Shown: positions 19,262 to 27,823, numbered from the stretch's first letter. The stretch is DNA of 64,000 bases from Ferrovibrio sp. (GCA_017991315.1 JAGOQS010000002.1:682001-746000); one strand, 5' to 3'. The notes: generated by a model not told the origin, from the sequence alone. Made by a program: numbers and translations.

Positions 19262-20203
19262 TCAGTAGGCCGTGAAAAGCACCATAAAGGCGGAGACCGT
19301 GATCGTGGCTATCACGGTAGTGACCAGAATCGTCGTCGAGGCGCGCTCGACATAGGTATTCTGGGTCGTCGCCAGGATATAAACATTGGCCGCCGTGGGC
19401 ATCGAGGCCTGGATCACCGCCACAGCGGTAAGGAAGGGATCGAGTTTCAGCACCAGGCTGGCCAGCATCCAGACCACCAGCGGATGGATCGCCAGTTTGC
19501 CGATTGTGGTGAGGGTCACCTCTTCCAGCCCATCGCTCAATGGGCGGCCGACCAGGGTGAGGCCGAGCGAGAACAGGGCGCAGGGCGCCGACGCGGCGGC
19601 CAGCAGGTTGCCGAAAGCATCGACCGGGGCTGGCAGCGACCAGCCGGTGAAGCCCCAGGCCAGGCCGGCAAAGGTGGCGATGATCAGCGGATTGCGCGCC
19701 ATGCCGATCAGCACGCGTTTGAAAATGGCCTTCACCGAGGCATGGCGACCGCCGGTGCCTTCGATGATGGCGGTGGTGAGCGGGATCAGCACCACATGAT
19801 CGAACACAATCACCAGCACCGCCGGCAGCACGGCGGCATCGCCGAACAGCGCGATCATGATCGGCAGTCCCATATAGCCGACATTGCCGAAGGCTGCGCC
19901 CATGCCCTGTACGCCACGCTCACCCCAGTTCAAGCGCGGGAACAATAGCCGGCTGAGAAACACCACGAGGCCATAGGTGATCAGGCCGCCACCGGTATAG
20001 GCAGCGACGAAGCGCGGATCAAACGCCTCCACCACCGGTGCCGACGACATCTTCATGAACAGCATCACCGGCAACGCAAACCAGATCACGAAGGCGTTCA
20101 ACCCGACATGGGCATTGGCGGTGATGAGGCGGAAATGGCCGGCACCATAGCCGGTGAAAATCAAGCCGAAGAAGGGCAGCGAAACGGTCAGCAATGTTTC
20201 CAT
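19262..20203 (-). CDS. AEC (auxin efflux carrier) family transporter
   Basis: A 313-residue permease with about ten hydrophobic segments. The ATG at 20203 (METLLTVSLPFFG) is chosen because GGGAGG lies six bases upstream; an in-frame extension further upstream overlaps the neighbouring gene. Motifs such as NVGYMGLPIMIALFG and the C-terminal QASMPTAANVYILATTQ are characteristic of the family, which moves small carboxylates such as malate or malonate in bacteria. It is the last gene of an operon with a hydratase, TetR and a thioesterase, so an organic acid released by that pathway is a plausible substrate; this is inference. Confidence 0.9.
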   Translation of the reverse strand: METLLTVSLPFFGLIFTGYGAGHFRLITANAHVGLNAFVIWFALPVMLFMKMSSAPVVEAFDPRFVAAYTGGGLITYGLVVFLSRLLFPRLNWGERGVQGMGAAFGNVGYMGLPIMIALFGDAAVLPAVLVIVFDHVVLIPLTTAIIEGTGGRHASVKAIFKRVLIGMARNPLIIATFAGLAWGFTGWSLPAPVDAFGNLLAAASAPCALFSLGLTLVGRPLSDGLEEVTLTTIGKLAIHPLVVWMLASLVLKLDPFLTAVAVIQASMPTAANVYILATTQNTYVERASTTILVTTVIATITVSAFMVLFTAY

Positions 20204-20229
20204 GGCACGCCTCCCTCCCCCTTGCGGCC

Positions 20230-21597
20230 TCAGGCCAGTTGCAGCAGCCGCTTGCCGAAGCTGGCGCGTGCCGGCTCCGGTAGTGGCACCGATTTGCGTG
20301 CCTTGAGATCGAACAGCACCGCCAGCACTTCGGCGGTGGCGATGGTCTCGCCGGTATTGCTGTCGAGCAGCACATGGCAGAAGCGCCAGGTCTTGTCGCG
20401 CAATTCCAGCACGCCGGTACGGCAATTATAGGCATCGCCGACCCGCATCGCGCGCTTGATTTCGATAGTGTAGTCCAGCGCTGCCGAACCAAGCCCGGCC
20501 TCGCGCATCGATACGGCATTGTATTCCGAGCCGGACAGCAGGTTCATCGCCGCCGAGGAGAACCGCGCCATCAGGAAACGCTCGGCCATGCGGCCATCAT
20601 CATAACATTCCCATTGGTCCACCCCGCCACGGCAGGTTTCATACATGCCCGGCTGCACCGTGGTGGGGGCGGCCGGCACACCATTGGGCGGCGCCGGCGC
20701 AGGCCCGGCGAAAGCGGCGACATAGGCTTGCGCGCGCGCCAGGGCCTCGGGCGGAAACGGCGCGGCGGCACCGCTGTCGCTACGCTCCAGCATGATGCCG
20801 GCTTCGACGCTGGCGGCCAGGATGCCGGTCTCCGGATCAATCACTTCATGATAGAGCTGCAGCCCATCGCTGCCAGCAGAGCGGATGCCGCTGCGTACAG
20901 TGGTGACGGCGGCCGCATGCATCTCGCGCTTGAAAGACAGCCGATAGCGCTGCGCCTGGATGCGCAGACCGAGCGCCTTCAATGCCTTCGGGCCAAGCCC
21001 GATGGCATTCAGCACCTGGCGGTCCGCTTCCGCCGCACGGCCCAGATAAAATTGCACATTGAGATGCCCCATGCGGTCGCATTCCCAGGCATTCACCGGG
21101 CTGCGGTGGCTGGCGATCCAGCCCGGCTCCAGCTTCGGCACGGCATGCTGCACCAGCGGCTCGTCGCCCTTGATCAGCAGCCGGGAGAAGCCTTGTTGCA
21201 GATCATCGGGGAACGGCACCGACTTGCGCGCTTCGAGATCGAAGCAGAGGCCCAGCACATCAGCCTTGAACGCAATCTCGCCGCTTTCGGCATCGAACAG
21301 GCGGTGGTGCAGCACCATCTTGCGCCCTTCGATCAGCTTCACCGCGCTTTCCAACCGCAGCAGCGTGCCGGCGCGCAATTCCTTCATGTAATCTAGGTTC
21401 TGGTTCACCGCCACCATACCAAGGCGGCGCTCCTCCAGTCCTTTGCGGCCAAGCCCGCCTTCCAGCAGCATGCTGGCCACCGCATCGCTGAGGCGGCCGA
21501 CATAGAACTGCACATTGAGATGGCCATATTGGTCGCATTCCCAGGCTGCGACCGAGCCGCGATAGGTTTCGCGAAAGGCTGACAAAAAGGCTGACAC
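20230..21597 (-). CDS. Acyl-CoA thioesterase with three tandem hot-dog modules
   Basis: A 455-residue protein from the GTG at 21597; the frame is open further upstream but would overlap the TetR gene, and the start is uncertain. Three 4HBT-like modules are visible at about 9-150, 161-293 and 317-455. Each opens with a related motif: WECDQYGHLNVQFY (19-32), WECDRMGHLNVQFY (171-184) and WECYDDGRMAERF (329-341). The Asp and His/Asn expected for catalysis are kept in modules 1 and 2 and lost in module 3. Modules 1 and 3 share an ARKSVP tail (about 123-128 and 433-438). Single-module members hydrolyse acyl-CoA to acid and CoA. It follows TetR by 50 bases and precedes AEC by 26. Confidence 0.85.
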   Translation of the reverse strand: MSAFLSAFRETYRGSVAAWECDQYGHLNVQFYVGRLSDAVASMLLEGGLGRKGLEERRLGMVAVNQNLDYMKELRAGTLLRLESAVKLIEGRKMVLHHRLFDAESGEIAFKADVLGLCFDLEARKSVPFPDDLQQGFSRLLIKGDEPLVQHAVPKLEPGWIASHRSPVNAWECDRMGHLNVQFYLGRAAEADRQVLNAIGLGPKALKALGLRIQAQRYRLSFKREMHAAAVTTVRSGIRSAGSDGLQLYHEVIDPETGILAASVEAGIMLERSDSGAAAPFPPEALARAQAYVAAFAGPAPAPPNGVPAAPTTVQPGMYETCRGGVDQWECYDDGRMAERFLMARFSSAAMNLLSGSEYNAVSMREAGLGSAALDYTIEIKRAMRVGDAYNCRTGVLELRDKTWRFCHVLLDSNTGETIATAEVLAVLFDLKARKSVPLPEPARASFGKRLLQLA

Positions 21598-21647
21598 GGG
21601 AGGACTCTTCTGTCTCGAGAGGCGGAATATCCCGCCATGTTCGCGGT

Positions 21648-22283
21648 TTATCGCCGCCCGCGCAAGCGCTCGACCACGTGCCCGACCTGGCGGGTAAGGA
21701 CCATTTCGCCCTCGTCGCCGAGCATCCGCAGCCTTCCGGTGGCCTGCAGCAGCAGCGTGCCGCAAATGCTGGTGGCCAATTCAACCGTTTCGGCACGCAC
21801 ACGCTCAGGCTCTGTAACGCCAAGCCCGCCGATAGCATCGCCAAGCAGCGCGAAACACTGGATCAGGCGGCCATTCAGCATGCGGTCCAGTTGCGGGCTG
21901 AGGCCGATGGGCTTCAGTCCCTGGGCGAGATAGAGGCCGAGATGCAGATCCTCGGGGCGGCGCTGATAGAAACGGTAGAAGCCGAGCGCGCCGGCCAGCA
22001 GGCGTGCTTCCGGCGGGGCCGCCGGGTCCACCGCCTCGCGCATGCTTTTCAGCAGGTCGGCCAGCGATGACTGCAGCATCTCGGCATAGATCGCCTCCTT
22101 GGACTCGAATTGCAGATACACCGTGCCGGGCGCGATGCCGGCGGCTTCGGCGATGGCGCGGATGGTGGCGCCTTCCAGCCCCTGCGCGGCGAAGACACCG
22201 CGCGCGGCATCGAGGATGGCTTCGCGCTTGAAGCTCCGCAATGCCGCGCGGCGGCCCTGTTTCTGTTCAGTGCTAGCGGGCAT
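21648..22283 (-). CDS. TetR/AcrR family transcriptional regulator
   Basis: A 211-residue repressor. The start MPASTEQKQGRR at 22283 overlaps the preceding hydratase gene by 11 bases; an earlier start at 22310 is possible but only adds unrelated residues. The helix-turn-helix is clear (REAILDAARGVFAAQGLEG, then TIRAIAEAAGIAPGTVYLQF). The C-terminal ligand-binding half is helical and not diagnostic. Cotranscription with a hydratase and thioesterase suggests it senses an acyl-CoA or organic acid. The palindromic site at 23185-23209 in front of the operon is its likely target. Confidence 0.9.
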   Translation of the reverse strand: MPASTEQKQGRRAALRSFKREAILDAARGVFAAQGLEGATIRAIAEAAGIAPGTVYLQFESKEAIYAEMLQSSLADLLKSMREAVDPAAPPEARLLAGALGFYRFYQRRPEDLHLGLYLAQGLKPIGLSPQLDRMLNGRLIQCFALLGDAIGGLGVTEPERVRAETVELATSICGTLLLQATGRLRMLGDEGEMVLTRQVGHVVERLRGRR

Positions 22284-23142
22284 TCTTCCACGACAGCGGA
22301 TCGCCGCCATCGCGTTCCTTTACCGCCGCCTTGAAGCCGACCTGTTCGCAACGGTCCTTGAAGGCAATGCCTTCCGGCGTATGCCGCGTGATGCCGTCGA
22401 ACACGGTGGCCAACGTCTGGGTGGAATTCAGCCCCATATTGTCCAGCGCCTGGTTCACCATCAGCTTCTGCATCATCAACTGATTCTTCGGCACGCTGGC
22501 GATACGGCCGAGCAGGTCCTCGACATAGTCGTCCAACTGCGACTCCGGCACGCTCTCGATCACCAGGCCATATTCCTTGGCGGTGCGGCCATCAATCAGG
22601 TCGCCGGTCAGCAGCATGCGCTTGGCGCGTTCCGCGCCCAGGCGATAAACCCACATCGCCGTGGTCGGGCAGCCCCAGATGCGGGCTGGCGGATAGCCGA
22701 TGCGGGCATCCTCGGCCATTACCACCAGATCGGAGCAAAGTGCGATGTCGCTGCCGCCTGCCACGGCAAAGCCGCGCACCTTGGTCACCACGGGTTTGAG
22801 CGAGCGCCAGAGGCTGAAATAGCAATCGGTGCAATGGCGCATCCACTGGTAATCCACCATCGGGTCCCAGGGCATGTCCTGGCTGCCCTTCACCGGGCGC
22901 GGCGCCTCGGCATAGGCCTTGAGGTCATAGCCGGCGCAGAAGGCGCGGCCGGCGCCAGTCAGCGCGATGACATGTACTGCATCATCCCAATTGGCGCGCT
23001 CGACGGCGGCTTTCAGGGCATCGGGCAGTTCGTCGTTGATGGCGTTGAGATGTTCCGGCCGGTTCAGGGTGATACGGGCGATGCGGCCATCGCGCTCGTA
23101 GAGCACCACAGGCTCTTTGCTGCTCGGCGGTTCTTTGCTCAT
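22273..23142 (-). CDS. Enoyl-CoA hydratase/isomerase family protein
   Basis: A 289-residue crotonase-fold protein. The oxyanion-hole segments are visible (AFCAGYDLKAYAEA and KVRGFAVAGGSDIALCSD). The substrate-pocket region GYPPARIWGCPTTAMWVYRLG differs from typical short-chain hydratases, in which the two catalytic Glu are found; here the positions carry other residues, so a reaction other than simple hydration is possible. First gene of a minus-strand operon with TetR, a triple hot-dog thioesterase and an AEC carrier. GGGAGG lies ahead of the ATG. Confidence 0.87.
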   Translation of the reverse strand: MSKEPPSSKEPVVLYERDGRIARITLNRPEHLNAINDELPDALKAAVERANWDDAVHVIALTGAGRAFCAGYDLKAYAEAPRPVKGSQDMPWDPMVDYQWMRHCTDCYFSLWRSLKPVVTKVRGFAVAGGSDIALCSDLVVMAEDARIGYPPARIWGCPTTAMWVYRLGAERAKRMLLTGDLIDGRTAKEYGLVIESVPESQLDDYVEDLLGRIASVPKNQLMMQKLMVNQALDNMGLNSTQTLATVFDGITRHTPEGIAFKDRCEQVGFKAAVKERDGGDPLSWKNAR

Positions 23143-23184
23143 TTATTGCCTCCCATCCTTATTGATGGGCCGGATACTATCATC

Positions 23185-23209
23185 GTTCATTAAAATGAAC
23201 AATGTTCAT
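23185..23209 (-). promoter_or_regulatory. TetR-type operator with three inverted half-sites
   Basis: Half-sites GTTCAT (23185-23190), ATGAAC (23195-23200) and GTTCAT (23204-23209) form two overlapping inverted repeats about 45-65 bases upstream of the hydratase start. On the minus strand a -35-like TTGTTC and -10-like TAGTAT with 17-base spacing overlap them. The array lies at the 3' end of the GNAT gene. The best candidate ligand is the TetR protein of the same operon. Confidence 0.65.
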
Positions 23210-23679
23210 AATTTCAGCTCGCGATACCGGGTGTCAGGCATCGGATTGTGGTAGTAGGCGGGAATATCGCTGAAGCCGAGGTGGTCGTAGAGCCGGTTGG
23301 CCTCCACCATGCGCTGGAGCGTATCGAGCCGCAGGGCTTGATAGCCCAGCATCCGCGCCTCCTCGATCACCGCTTCCGCCAGTTGCAGGCCGAGTTTCAG
23401 CCCACGTGCCTCCGGCGCGACATAGAGCCGTTTCATCTCGGCGATGCCCTCGCCTAGATCGCGCAGGCCGACGACACCAAGCGCCTTGCCATCGACCAGC
23501 CCGAGCAGCAGGCAGCCGCGCTTAGCGCCGGTATATTTGCCTGGCAAGTCAGCAAGCTCGGCGTCGAAATCCTGGAAACAGAGGCTGAAATCCAGCGAAT
23601 CGGCATAGGCCCGGAACAGACGGCGGACCTCATCGAGATCGGCATCGCTGCTGGCGGGACGGATAATGACATTGGGCAT
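23206..23679 (-). CDS. GNAT family N-acetyltransferase
   Basis: A 157-residue protein starting MPNVIIRPASSDAD. The acetyl-CoA binding motif A is visible (MKRLYVAPEARGLKLGLQLAE, with an altered Q/RxxGxG loop reading ARGLKLG), and motif B follows as RLDTLQRMVEANRLYDHLGF. Such enzymes transfer acetyl groups from acetyl-CoA to amines; the substrate is unknown. The start at 23679 is preferred because the domain begins there. The last bases overlap the operator of the neighbouring operon. Confidence 0.87.
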   Translation of the reverse strand: MPNVIIRPASSDADLDEVRRLFRAYADSLDFSLCFQDFDAELADLPGKYTGAKRGCLLLGLVDGKALGVVGLRDLGEGIAEMKRLYVAPEARGLKLGLQLAEAVIEEARMLGYQALRLDTLQRMVEANRLYDHLGFSDIPAYYHNPMPDTRYRELKL

Positions 23680-23704
23680 TGCATGGGCCTCTGCGAATGA
23701 GTGC

Positions 23705-23740
23705 GGGCGGGGCGCGCAACAGGGACAGCGCACCCCGCCC
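23705..23740. terminator. GC-rich hairpin between PhzF and GNAT genes
   Basis: GGGCGGGGCGCGC (23705-23717) pairs with GCGCACCCCGCCC (23728-23740) with a single mismatch over a ten-base loop. No T-run follows on either strand, so it may be a transcript-stabilising or attenuating hairpin after phzF rather than a classical terminator. Confidence 0.45.
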
Positions 23741-23785
23741 TACAACCGCGTCCTTCGGGGGACATCGACGCGGCCGATTCGCATT

Positions 23786-24583
23786 CTAGAGGCGGATGCT
23801 GCCCTCCAGGAACAGCACCGCCTTGCCAGCCATGAACACGCGCTCGCCGGCGGCCCGGCAATACAGCGTGCCACCACGGGCAGAGGCCTGGTAGGCGATG
23901 ATCTCGGCCTTGCCGAGACGGTCGGCCCAATAGGGCACGATGGAACAATGCGCCGAGCCGGTGACCGGATCTTCCGGCACGCCGACACGTGGCGCGAAGA
24001 AACGCGAAACACAGTCGATGCCCGGCCGGTCGCCCGGCGCGGTGGCGATGATGCCGTATTTCTCCAAGCTGGCCAGGCCGGCCATATCCGGCTTCAGCGC
24101 GCGGACTTCGTCTGCCGTGGCATAGACCGCCATATAGGCGGCGGATTCGAGCACGCCAAGCGGCTGGCCGCCCAGTGCTGCCAGCAAGACCGGCGGCGGC
24201 GCAGCCATCATCTGGCCGATACGGGCGGGGAAATCCATGGTGATGCGGCCCGACTCGCCAGACAGCGTCACATGCAGGTCGCCGCTGCGGGTGGCAAAGG
24301 TGGCGGCATTCAGATCCTGCCGCTGCTTGTTAAAAATCAGCCAGGCGGTGGCGAGCGTTGCATGGCCGCAGAGATCGACTTCGGCTGCCGGGGTGAACCA
24401 GCGCAGGCCATAGCGCGCCCCGCCCTCCGGCACGAAGAAGGCCGTTTCGGCGAGATTATTCTCTGCCGCGATGGCCTGCATCGTGGCATCCGGCAGCCAG
24501 GCCTCGAGGGGCACAATGGCTGCCGGATTGCCGGCGAATACGGCATCGGCAAAGGCGTCGACCTGGTAGATCGGCAATTGCAT
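23786..24583 (-). CDS. PhzF family phenazine biosynthesis-like isomerase
   Basis: A 265-residue protein with the two-fold DapF-like fold of PhzF. Diagnostic parts: YQVDAFADAVFAGNPAAIVPL at the start, NLAETAFFV containing the expected catalytic Glu (about residue 46), DLCGHATLATAW, and DPVTGSAHC near the C-terminus. PhzF itself isomerises trans-2,3-dihydro-3-hydroxyanthranilate, but most homologues outside phenazine clusters have unknown substrates and no other phenazine gene is present here. It lies downstream of the DUF1127 gene on the same strand. Confidence 0.9.
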   Translation of the reverse strand: MQLPIYQVDAFADAVFAGNPAAIVPLEAWLPDATMQAIAAENNLAETAFFVPEGGARYGLRWFTPAAEVDLCGHATLATAWLIFNKQRQDLNAATFATRSGDLHVTLSGESGRITMDFPARIGQMMAAPPPVLLAALGGQPLGVLESAAYMAVYATADEVRALKPDMAGLASLEKYGIIATAPGDRPGIDCVSRFFAPRVGVPEDPVTGSAHCSIVPYWADRLGKAEIIAYQASARGGTLYCRAAGERVFMAGKAVLFLEGSIRL

Positions 24584-24615
24584 TGCAGGACTCCGCTAGC
24601 CCAGCCGTTCAGAAT

Positions 24616-24882
24616 TTATCGAAGCCAAAAGGGCTTGCCGGCCTCGGCGGCGACATCCGCGCGGGTCAAGCCAACATCCTTCAGCAGTTCATCGGACACG
24701 GCGTGCAACGCCGCCCGTTCCTCGGCCCGCCGCTGCCACTCGAGCAGCGAAACCACCATGGCGCTCGCCCCTACGGCGATCGCAGCTCCCGCCTTGTCCA
24801 TGGCCCGACCAAACGACCCGAACAGCCGTTCCGCCGGACCTAAATAGACGCTCCGTCCAATTGTATCGATGCATTCAGCCAT
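24616..24882 (-). CDS. DUF1127 domain small protein
   Basis: An 88-residue protein starting MAECIDTIGR at 24882, with GGAGAAAGAG nine bases upstream. A hydrophobic segment (about 30-48) is followed by the C-terminal DUF1127 motif (WQRRAEERAALHAVSDELLKD, then VGLTRADVAAEA). Small DUF1127 proteins in alphaproteobacteria are linked to RNA turnover, phosphate and stress responses; some are RNA-binding. Divergent from the MocR regulator with 105 bases between them, so both are likely controlled from the shared palindrome-rich region. Confidence 0.88.
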   Translation of the reverse strand: MAECIDTIGRSVYLGPAERLFGSFGRAMDKAGAAIAVGASAMVVSLLEWQRRAEERAALHAVSDELLKDVGLTRADVAAEAGKPFWLR

Positions 24883-24913
24883 GACACTGTCTCTTTCTCC
24901 GTCAATTTGAGTG

Positions 24914-24997
24914 ACATTGCATTGGTTCAATGTCTGGATTGAATTTGTCATTGACACATTGATGCAGTCAATGCAAATATTGTCACCATGACAATAT
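24914..24997. promoter_or_regulatory. Array of three palindromes in the DUF1127/MocR divergent promoter
   Basis: Three inverted repeats occur in 84 bases. ACATTG-N8-CAATGT is at 24914-24933, and CATTGAC-N11-GTCAATG at 24949-24973. ATATTGTCA-CCA-TGACAATAT at 24977-24997 has nine-base perfect arms. The last one contains the ATG of the MocR gene (24988-24990). The half-site ATTGnCA/CATTG recurs throughout. This arrangement fits autorepression by the MocR protein, which commonly binds repeated half-sites. Confidence 0.7.
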
Positions 24998-26400
24998 GGA
25001 CGCCCAACCTCGAACAATTCCCTGGCCCGCGCTACCAGGCATTGGCCACGGCCATCGAAACCGCTGTCCGCTCCGGCGAATTGCCGCCCGGCAGCCGCCT
25101 GCCGCCGCAGCGCGACCTGGCCTGGAAGCTGGGCGTCACGGTTGGCACGGTGAGTCGCGGCTACATGCTGGCTGAGCAGAAGGGCCTGCTTTCCGGCGAG
25201 GTCGGCCGCGGCACCTTCGTGCGCACCAGCAACGACGACTCGCCGGCGAGCGAAGTGCTTGGCGAGCTGGCGCCGGTGCAAAGCCTGCGCCTGCCCAGCC
25301 TGATCGAGCTGTCACATAACGAACCGATGCTGCCCGACTATGATGCCATCCTGCGGCGCTCGCTGCGCACCCTGGCGGCGCGCGGCGGCCTGGAGCATCT
25401 GCTCGGCTACAGCCGCAGCCTCGGCGATCCGGCACACCGCGCGGCAGCCGCGCAATGGATCGGCCGCACCGGGCTCAAGCTTTCACCCGAACAGGTGATC
25501 GCCACTGCCGGGGCGCAACAGGCCATCGCCATCGTGATGATTGCCCTGGTCGAACCGGGCGAGACCGTGCTGGTGGAAAGCCTCACCTATGGCGGCATCC
25601 ATGAGAATGCCCGGCTTCGCTCGGCAACGCTGCATGCGGTGGCGATGGATGAGCATGGCATGCTGCCCGACGCGCTGGACGAAGCCGTGCGCGAGACCGG
25701 CGCCCGCATGGTGATGCTGCAGCCGACCATCCATAATCCGACCAATGCCACCATGCCGCTGGAACGCCGCCAGGCGATCATCGACGTGGCGCGGCGGCAT
25801 GACCTCACCATCGTCGAGGACGATGTGTACGGCTTCATCATCTCTGAGCGGCCCTTGCCAATCGCCGCACTGGCGCCGGAGCGCACCATCTACATCACCA
25901 GTGCCTCGAAATGCATGGCGCCGGGCCTGCGGGTCGGCTGGCTGGCGGCGCCGCTGGCGCTGATCGAGCGTTTCGCCGATGCGCAGCATGCCGTCGCCGT
26001 GAATAACCCGCGCCTTAACCAGGAAATCGTGCGGCAATGGATCGAGGACGGCACCGCCGCCACGATGCTGGAGCAATTGCGCGCCGAAACCGCTGCACGC
26101 CAGCAGCTTGCCGCCGAGATCTTCGCCGGCTACCGCCTGAAGAGCCATCCGGCCAGCCTGCATTGCTTCGTCGAGCTGCCCGAGCCGTGGCAGTCGAATG
26201 ATTTCACGGCACAGGCGCTGATGCAGGGCGTGCGCATTGCCGGCTGCACGTCTTTCGTGCCGGACCACCGGCAGAATCCGGCGCCGTGGGTGCGCGTGTC
26301 GCTCGCCCCCTCGCCGAGCCGCGAGGAACTGACCGAAGGCCTGCGCCGCCTGCGCGGCCTGCTCGACCGCCGCCCCGAAGCCCGCCGCGGCGTTGTTTAA
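24988..26400 (+). CDS. MocR-type transcriptional regulator (GntR DNA-binding domain fused to aminotransferase fold)
   Basis: A 470-residue protein. The N-terminal winged helix is GntR-like (PRYQALATAIETAVRSGELPPGSRLPPQRDLA, then TVGTVSRGYMLAEQKGLL). The C-terminal part has the fold-type I aminotransferase domain with the PLP lysine in YITSASKCMAPGLRVGWL (about residue 310) and the Asp of VEDDVYGFI that binds the pyridine nitrogen. MocR proteins sense PLP or a PLP-amino acid adduct and usually control an adjacent divergent or downstream gene. Here the candidates are DUF1127 (divergent) and the lactate-permease-like carrier, whose TTG start overlaps this stop by eight bases. No Shine-Dalgarno is visible because the start lies in a palindrome. 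Confidence 0.92.
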   Translation: MTIWTPNLEQFPGPRYQALATAIETAVRSGELPPGSRLPPQRDLAWKLGVTVGTVSRGYMLAEQKGLLSGEVGRGTFVRTSNDDSPASEVLGELAPVQSLRLPSLIELSHNEPMLPDYDAILRRSLRTLAARGGLEHLLGYSRSLGDPAHRAAAAQWIGRTGLKLSPEQVIATAGAQQAIAIVMIALVEPGETVLVESLTYGGIHENARLRSATLHAVAMDEHGMLPDALDEAVRETGARMVMLQPTIHNPTNATMPLERRQAIIDVARRHDLTIVEDDVYGFIISERPLPIAALAPERTIYITSASKCMAPGLRVGWLAAPLALIERFADAQHAVAVNNPRLNQEIVRQWIEDGTAATMLEQLRAETAARQQLAAEIFAGYRLKSHPASLHCFVELPEPWQSNDFTAQALMQGVRIAGCTSFVPDHRQNPAPWVRVSLAPSPSREELTEGLRRLRGLLDRRPEARRGVV

Positions 26401-27823
26401 CACGCTTGCCTACCTGGCGCCGATCCTGCTGGTCGGCGCGCTGGTGCTCGGCAGCCGGCTGCCGCTGCTCTATGCCGGTGGCGCCGGATTGCTCGCCACC
26501 CTGCTGGCAGCAGCACTGACCCAGCAGGATTACTGGCCGCTGGTCTGGACTGAAATGCTGCAAGGCGCCTGGCTGGCACTGCTTTCCGGCGCCATGGTGC
26601 TGGGCGGCCTGATCTTTCATCACACCCTCGGCAGCAGCAGTGGCAGCCCCGATACCGCACCGCGCCGCCCGCATCTGCATGCCTTCGTGCTCTGTTTCAT
26701 CGCCGCGCCGGTGGTGGAATCCGCCATCGGCTTCGGCGTCGGCTTCGCCGTCGCCATCGGCGGCTTGCTGCGCCTCGGCATCGCGCCGCTGCGTGCCGCG
26801 GTCTTGAGTCTGGCCAGCCAGATGCTGGTGCCCTGGGGCGCCCTCGGCATTGGCACGCTGATCGGTGCCTCGCTGGTACATCTGCCGCTGCAGGGCTTCG
26901 GCTTTCATTCCGCCCTGGTGATCGCGCCATCGCTGCTGGTAATGCTGGCCTGGTTCTGGCGCGGCCTCGACTTGAGCGGCATCACGGGTGACCGGCGCGA
27001 CAAGTTCAGTGAACTGGTGCTGCTGCTAGCGCTGATCGGCCTGCTGATCGCCGCCAATTATGCCGGCATTGTCGATGCTGCCGGCCTGCTTGCCACTGCG
27101 CCGCTGCTGGCATTGCTGCATTGGCGCGATGCCCTTACCGGCCGCGTCGCCTGGCGGCTGGTGTTGCCCTATGGCCTGCTGCTGGGGCTGTTGCTGTTCA
27201 CCCGCCTGCTGCCCGGCATCGCCTCCACCTTGCAGTCCGTGCTGGTCTGGCGTCCCTTTCCGGACATGCCGGCCTTTCCGCTGCTGCATTATGCCGGCAC
27301 GCTGCTGCTGCTGGCGGCGCTGATCACCCTGGCCCTGCAAGGCGGCCTCGCCCGCCTGCCGGCCATCGTAACGCAAAGTTGGCGTGGCGGCCGGCTTTCC
27401 ATCGGCGCCACCCTGCTATTCCTGATCATGGCGCGGCTCTATGCCGGCTCCGGCATGGCAGCCGAGCTCGCAATGCAATGGAATGGCTTTGCCGGCAGCC
27501 TGGCGCCGCTCGGCACGCCACTTTTTTCCGGCCTCGCTGGCCTGCTCACCGGCTCGAACACAGCGTCCAACAGCTTGATGCTGCCGATCCAGGTGGCGCT
27601 GGCGGAACAGAGCGGCATGCCAGTGCTGTGGCTGGCCGGTTTGCAAAACACCACCGGCAGCCTGATCAACAGCCTGTTCCCCGGCAAGCTGGCGCTGGCC
27701 TGCGCCTTCGCTGGCATTCCTGGACAGGAGCGCGCCGTGCTGCGCGCCTCACTCGGTTATGGCGGGCTGATGCTGGCCAGTGCCATGCTGGTGGCACTGC
27801 TGATCCTGCTGTTGAACGCTTAG
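26393..27823 (+). CDS. L-lactate permease family (LctP) transporter
   Basis: A 476-residue membrane protein with about 12-13 hydrophobic helices. The start is a TTG overlapping the MocR stop by eight bases, so translation is probably coupled. Family motifs include APVVESAIGFGVGFAVAIGG near residue 105 and LTGSNTASNSLMLPIQVALAE near 385, which match the conserved LctP/LldP regions. Proteins of this family take up lactate or glycolate with protons. The close coupling with a MocR regulator is unusual for lactate permeases, normally controlled by GntR-type LldR, so another carboxylate is possible. Confidence 0.87.
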   Translation: MFNTLAYLAPILLVGALVLGSRLPLLYAGGAGLLATLLAAALTQQDYWPLVWTEMLQGAWLALLSGAMVLGGLIFHHTLGSSSGSPDTAPRRPHLHAFVLCFIAAPVVESAIGFGVGFAVAIGGLLRLGIAPLRAAVLSLASQMLVPWGALGIGTLIGASLVHLPLQGFGFHSALVIAPSLLVMLAWFWRGLDLSGITGDRRDKFSELVLLLALIGLLIAANYAGIVDAAGLLATAPLLALLHWRDALTGRVAWRLVLPYGLLLGLLLFTRLLPGIASTLQSVLVWRPFPDMPAFPLLHYAGTLLLLAALITLALQGGLARLPAIVTQSWRGGRLSIGATLLFLIMARLYAGSGMAAELAMQWNGFAGSLAPLGTPLFSGLAGLLTGSNTASNSLMLPIQVALAEQSGMPVLWLAGLQNTTGSLINSLFPGKLALACAFAGIPGQERAVLRASLGYGGLMLASAMLVALLILLLNA

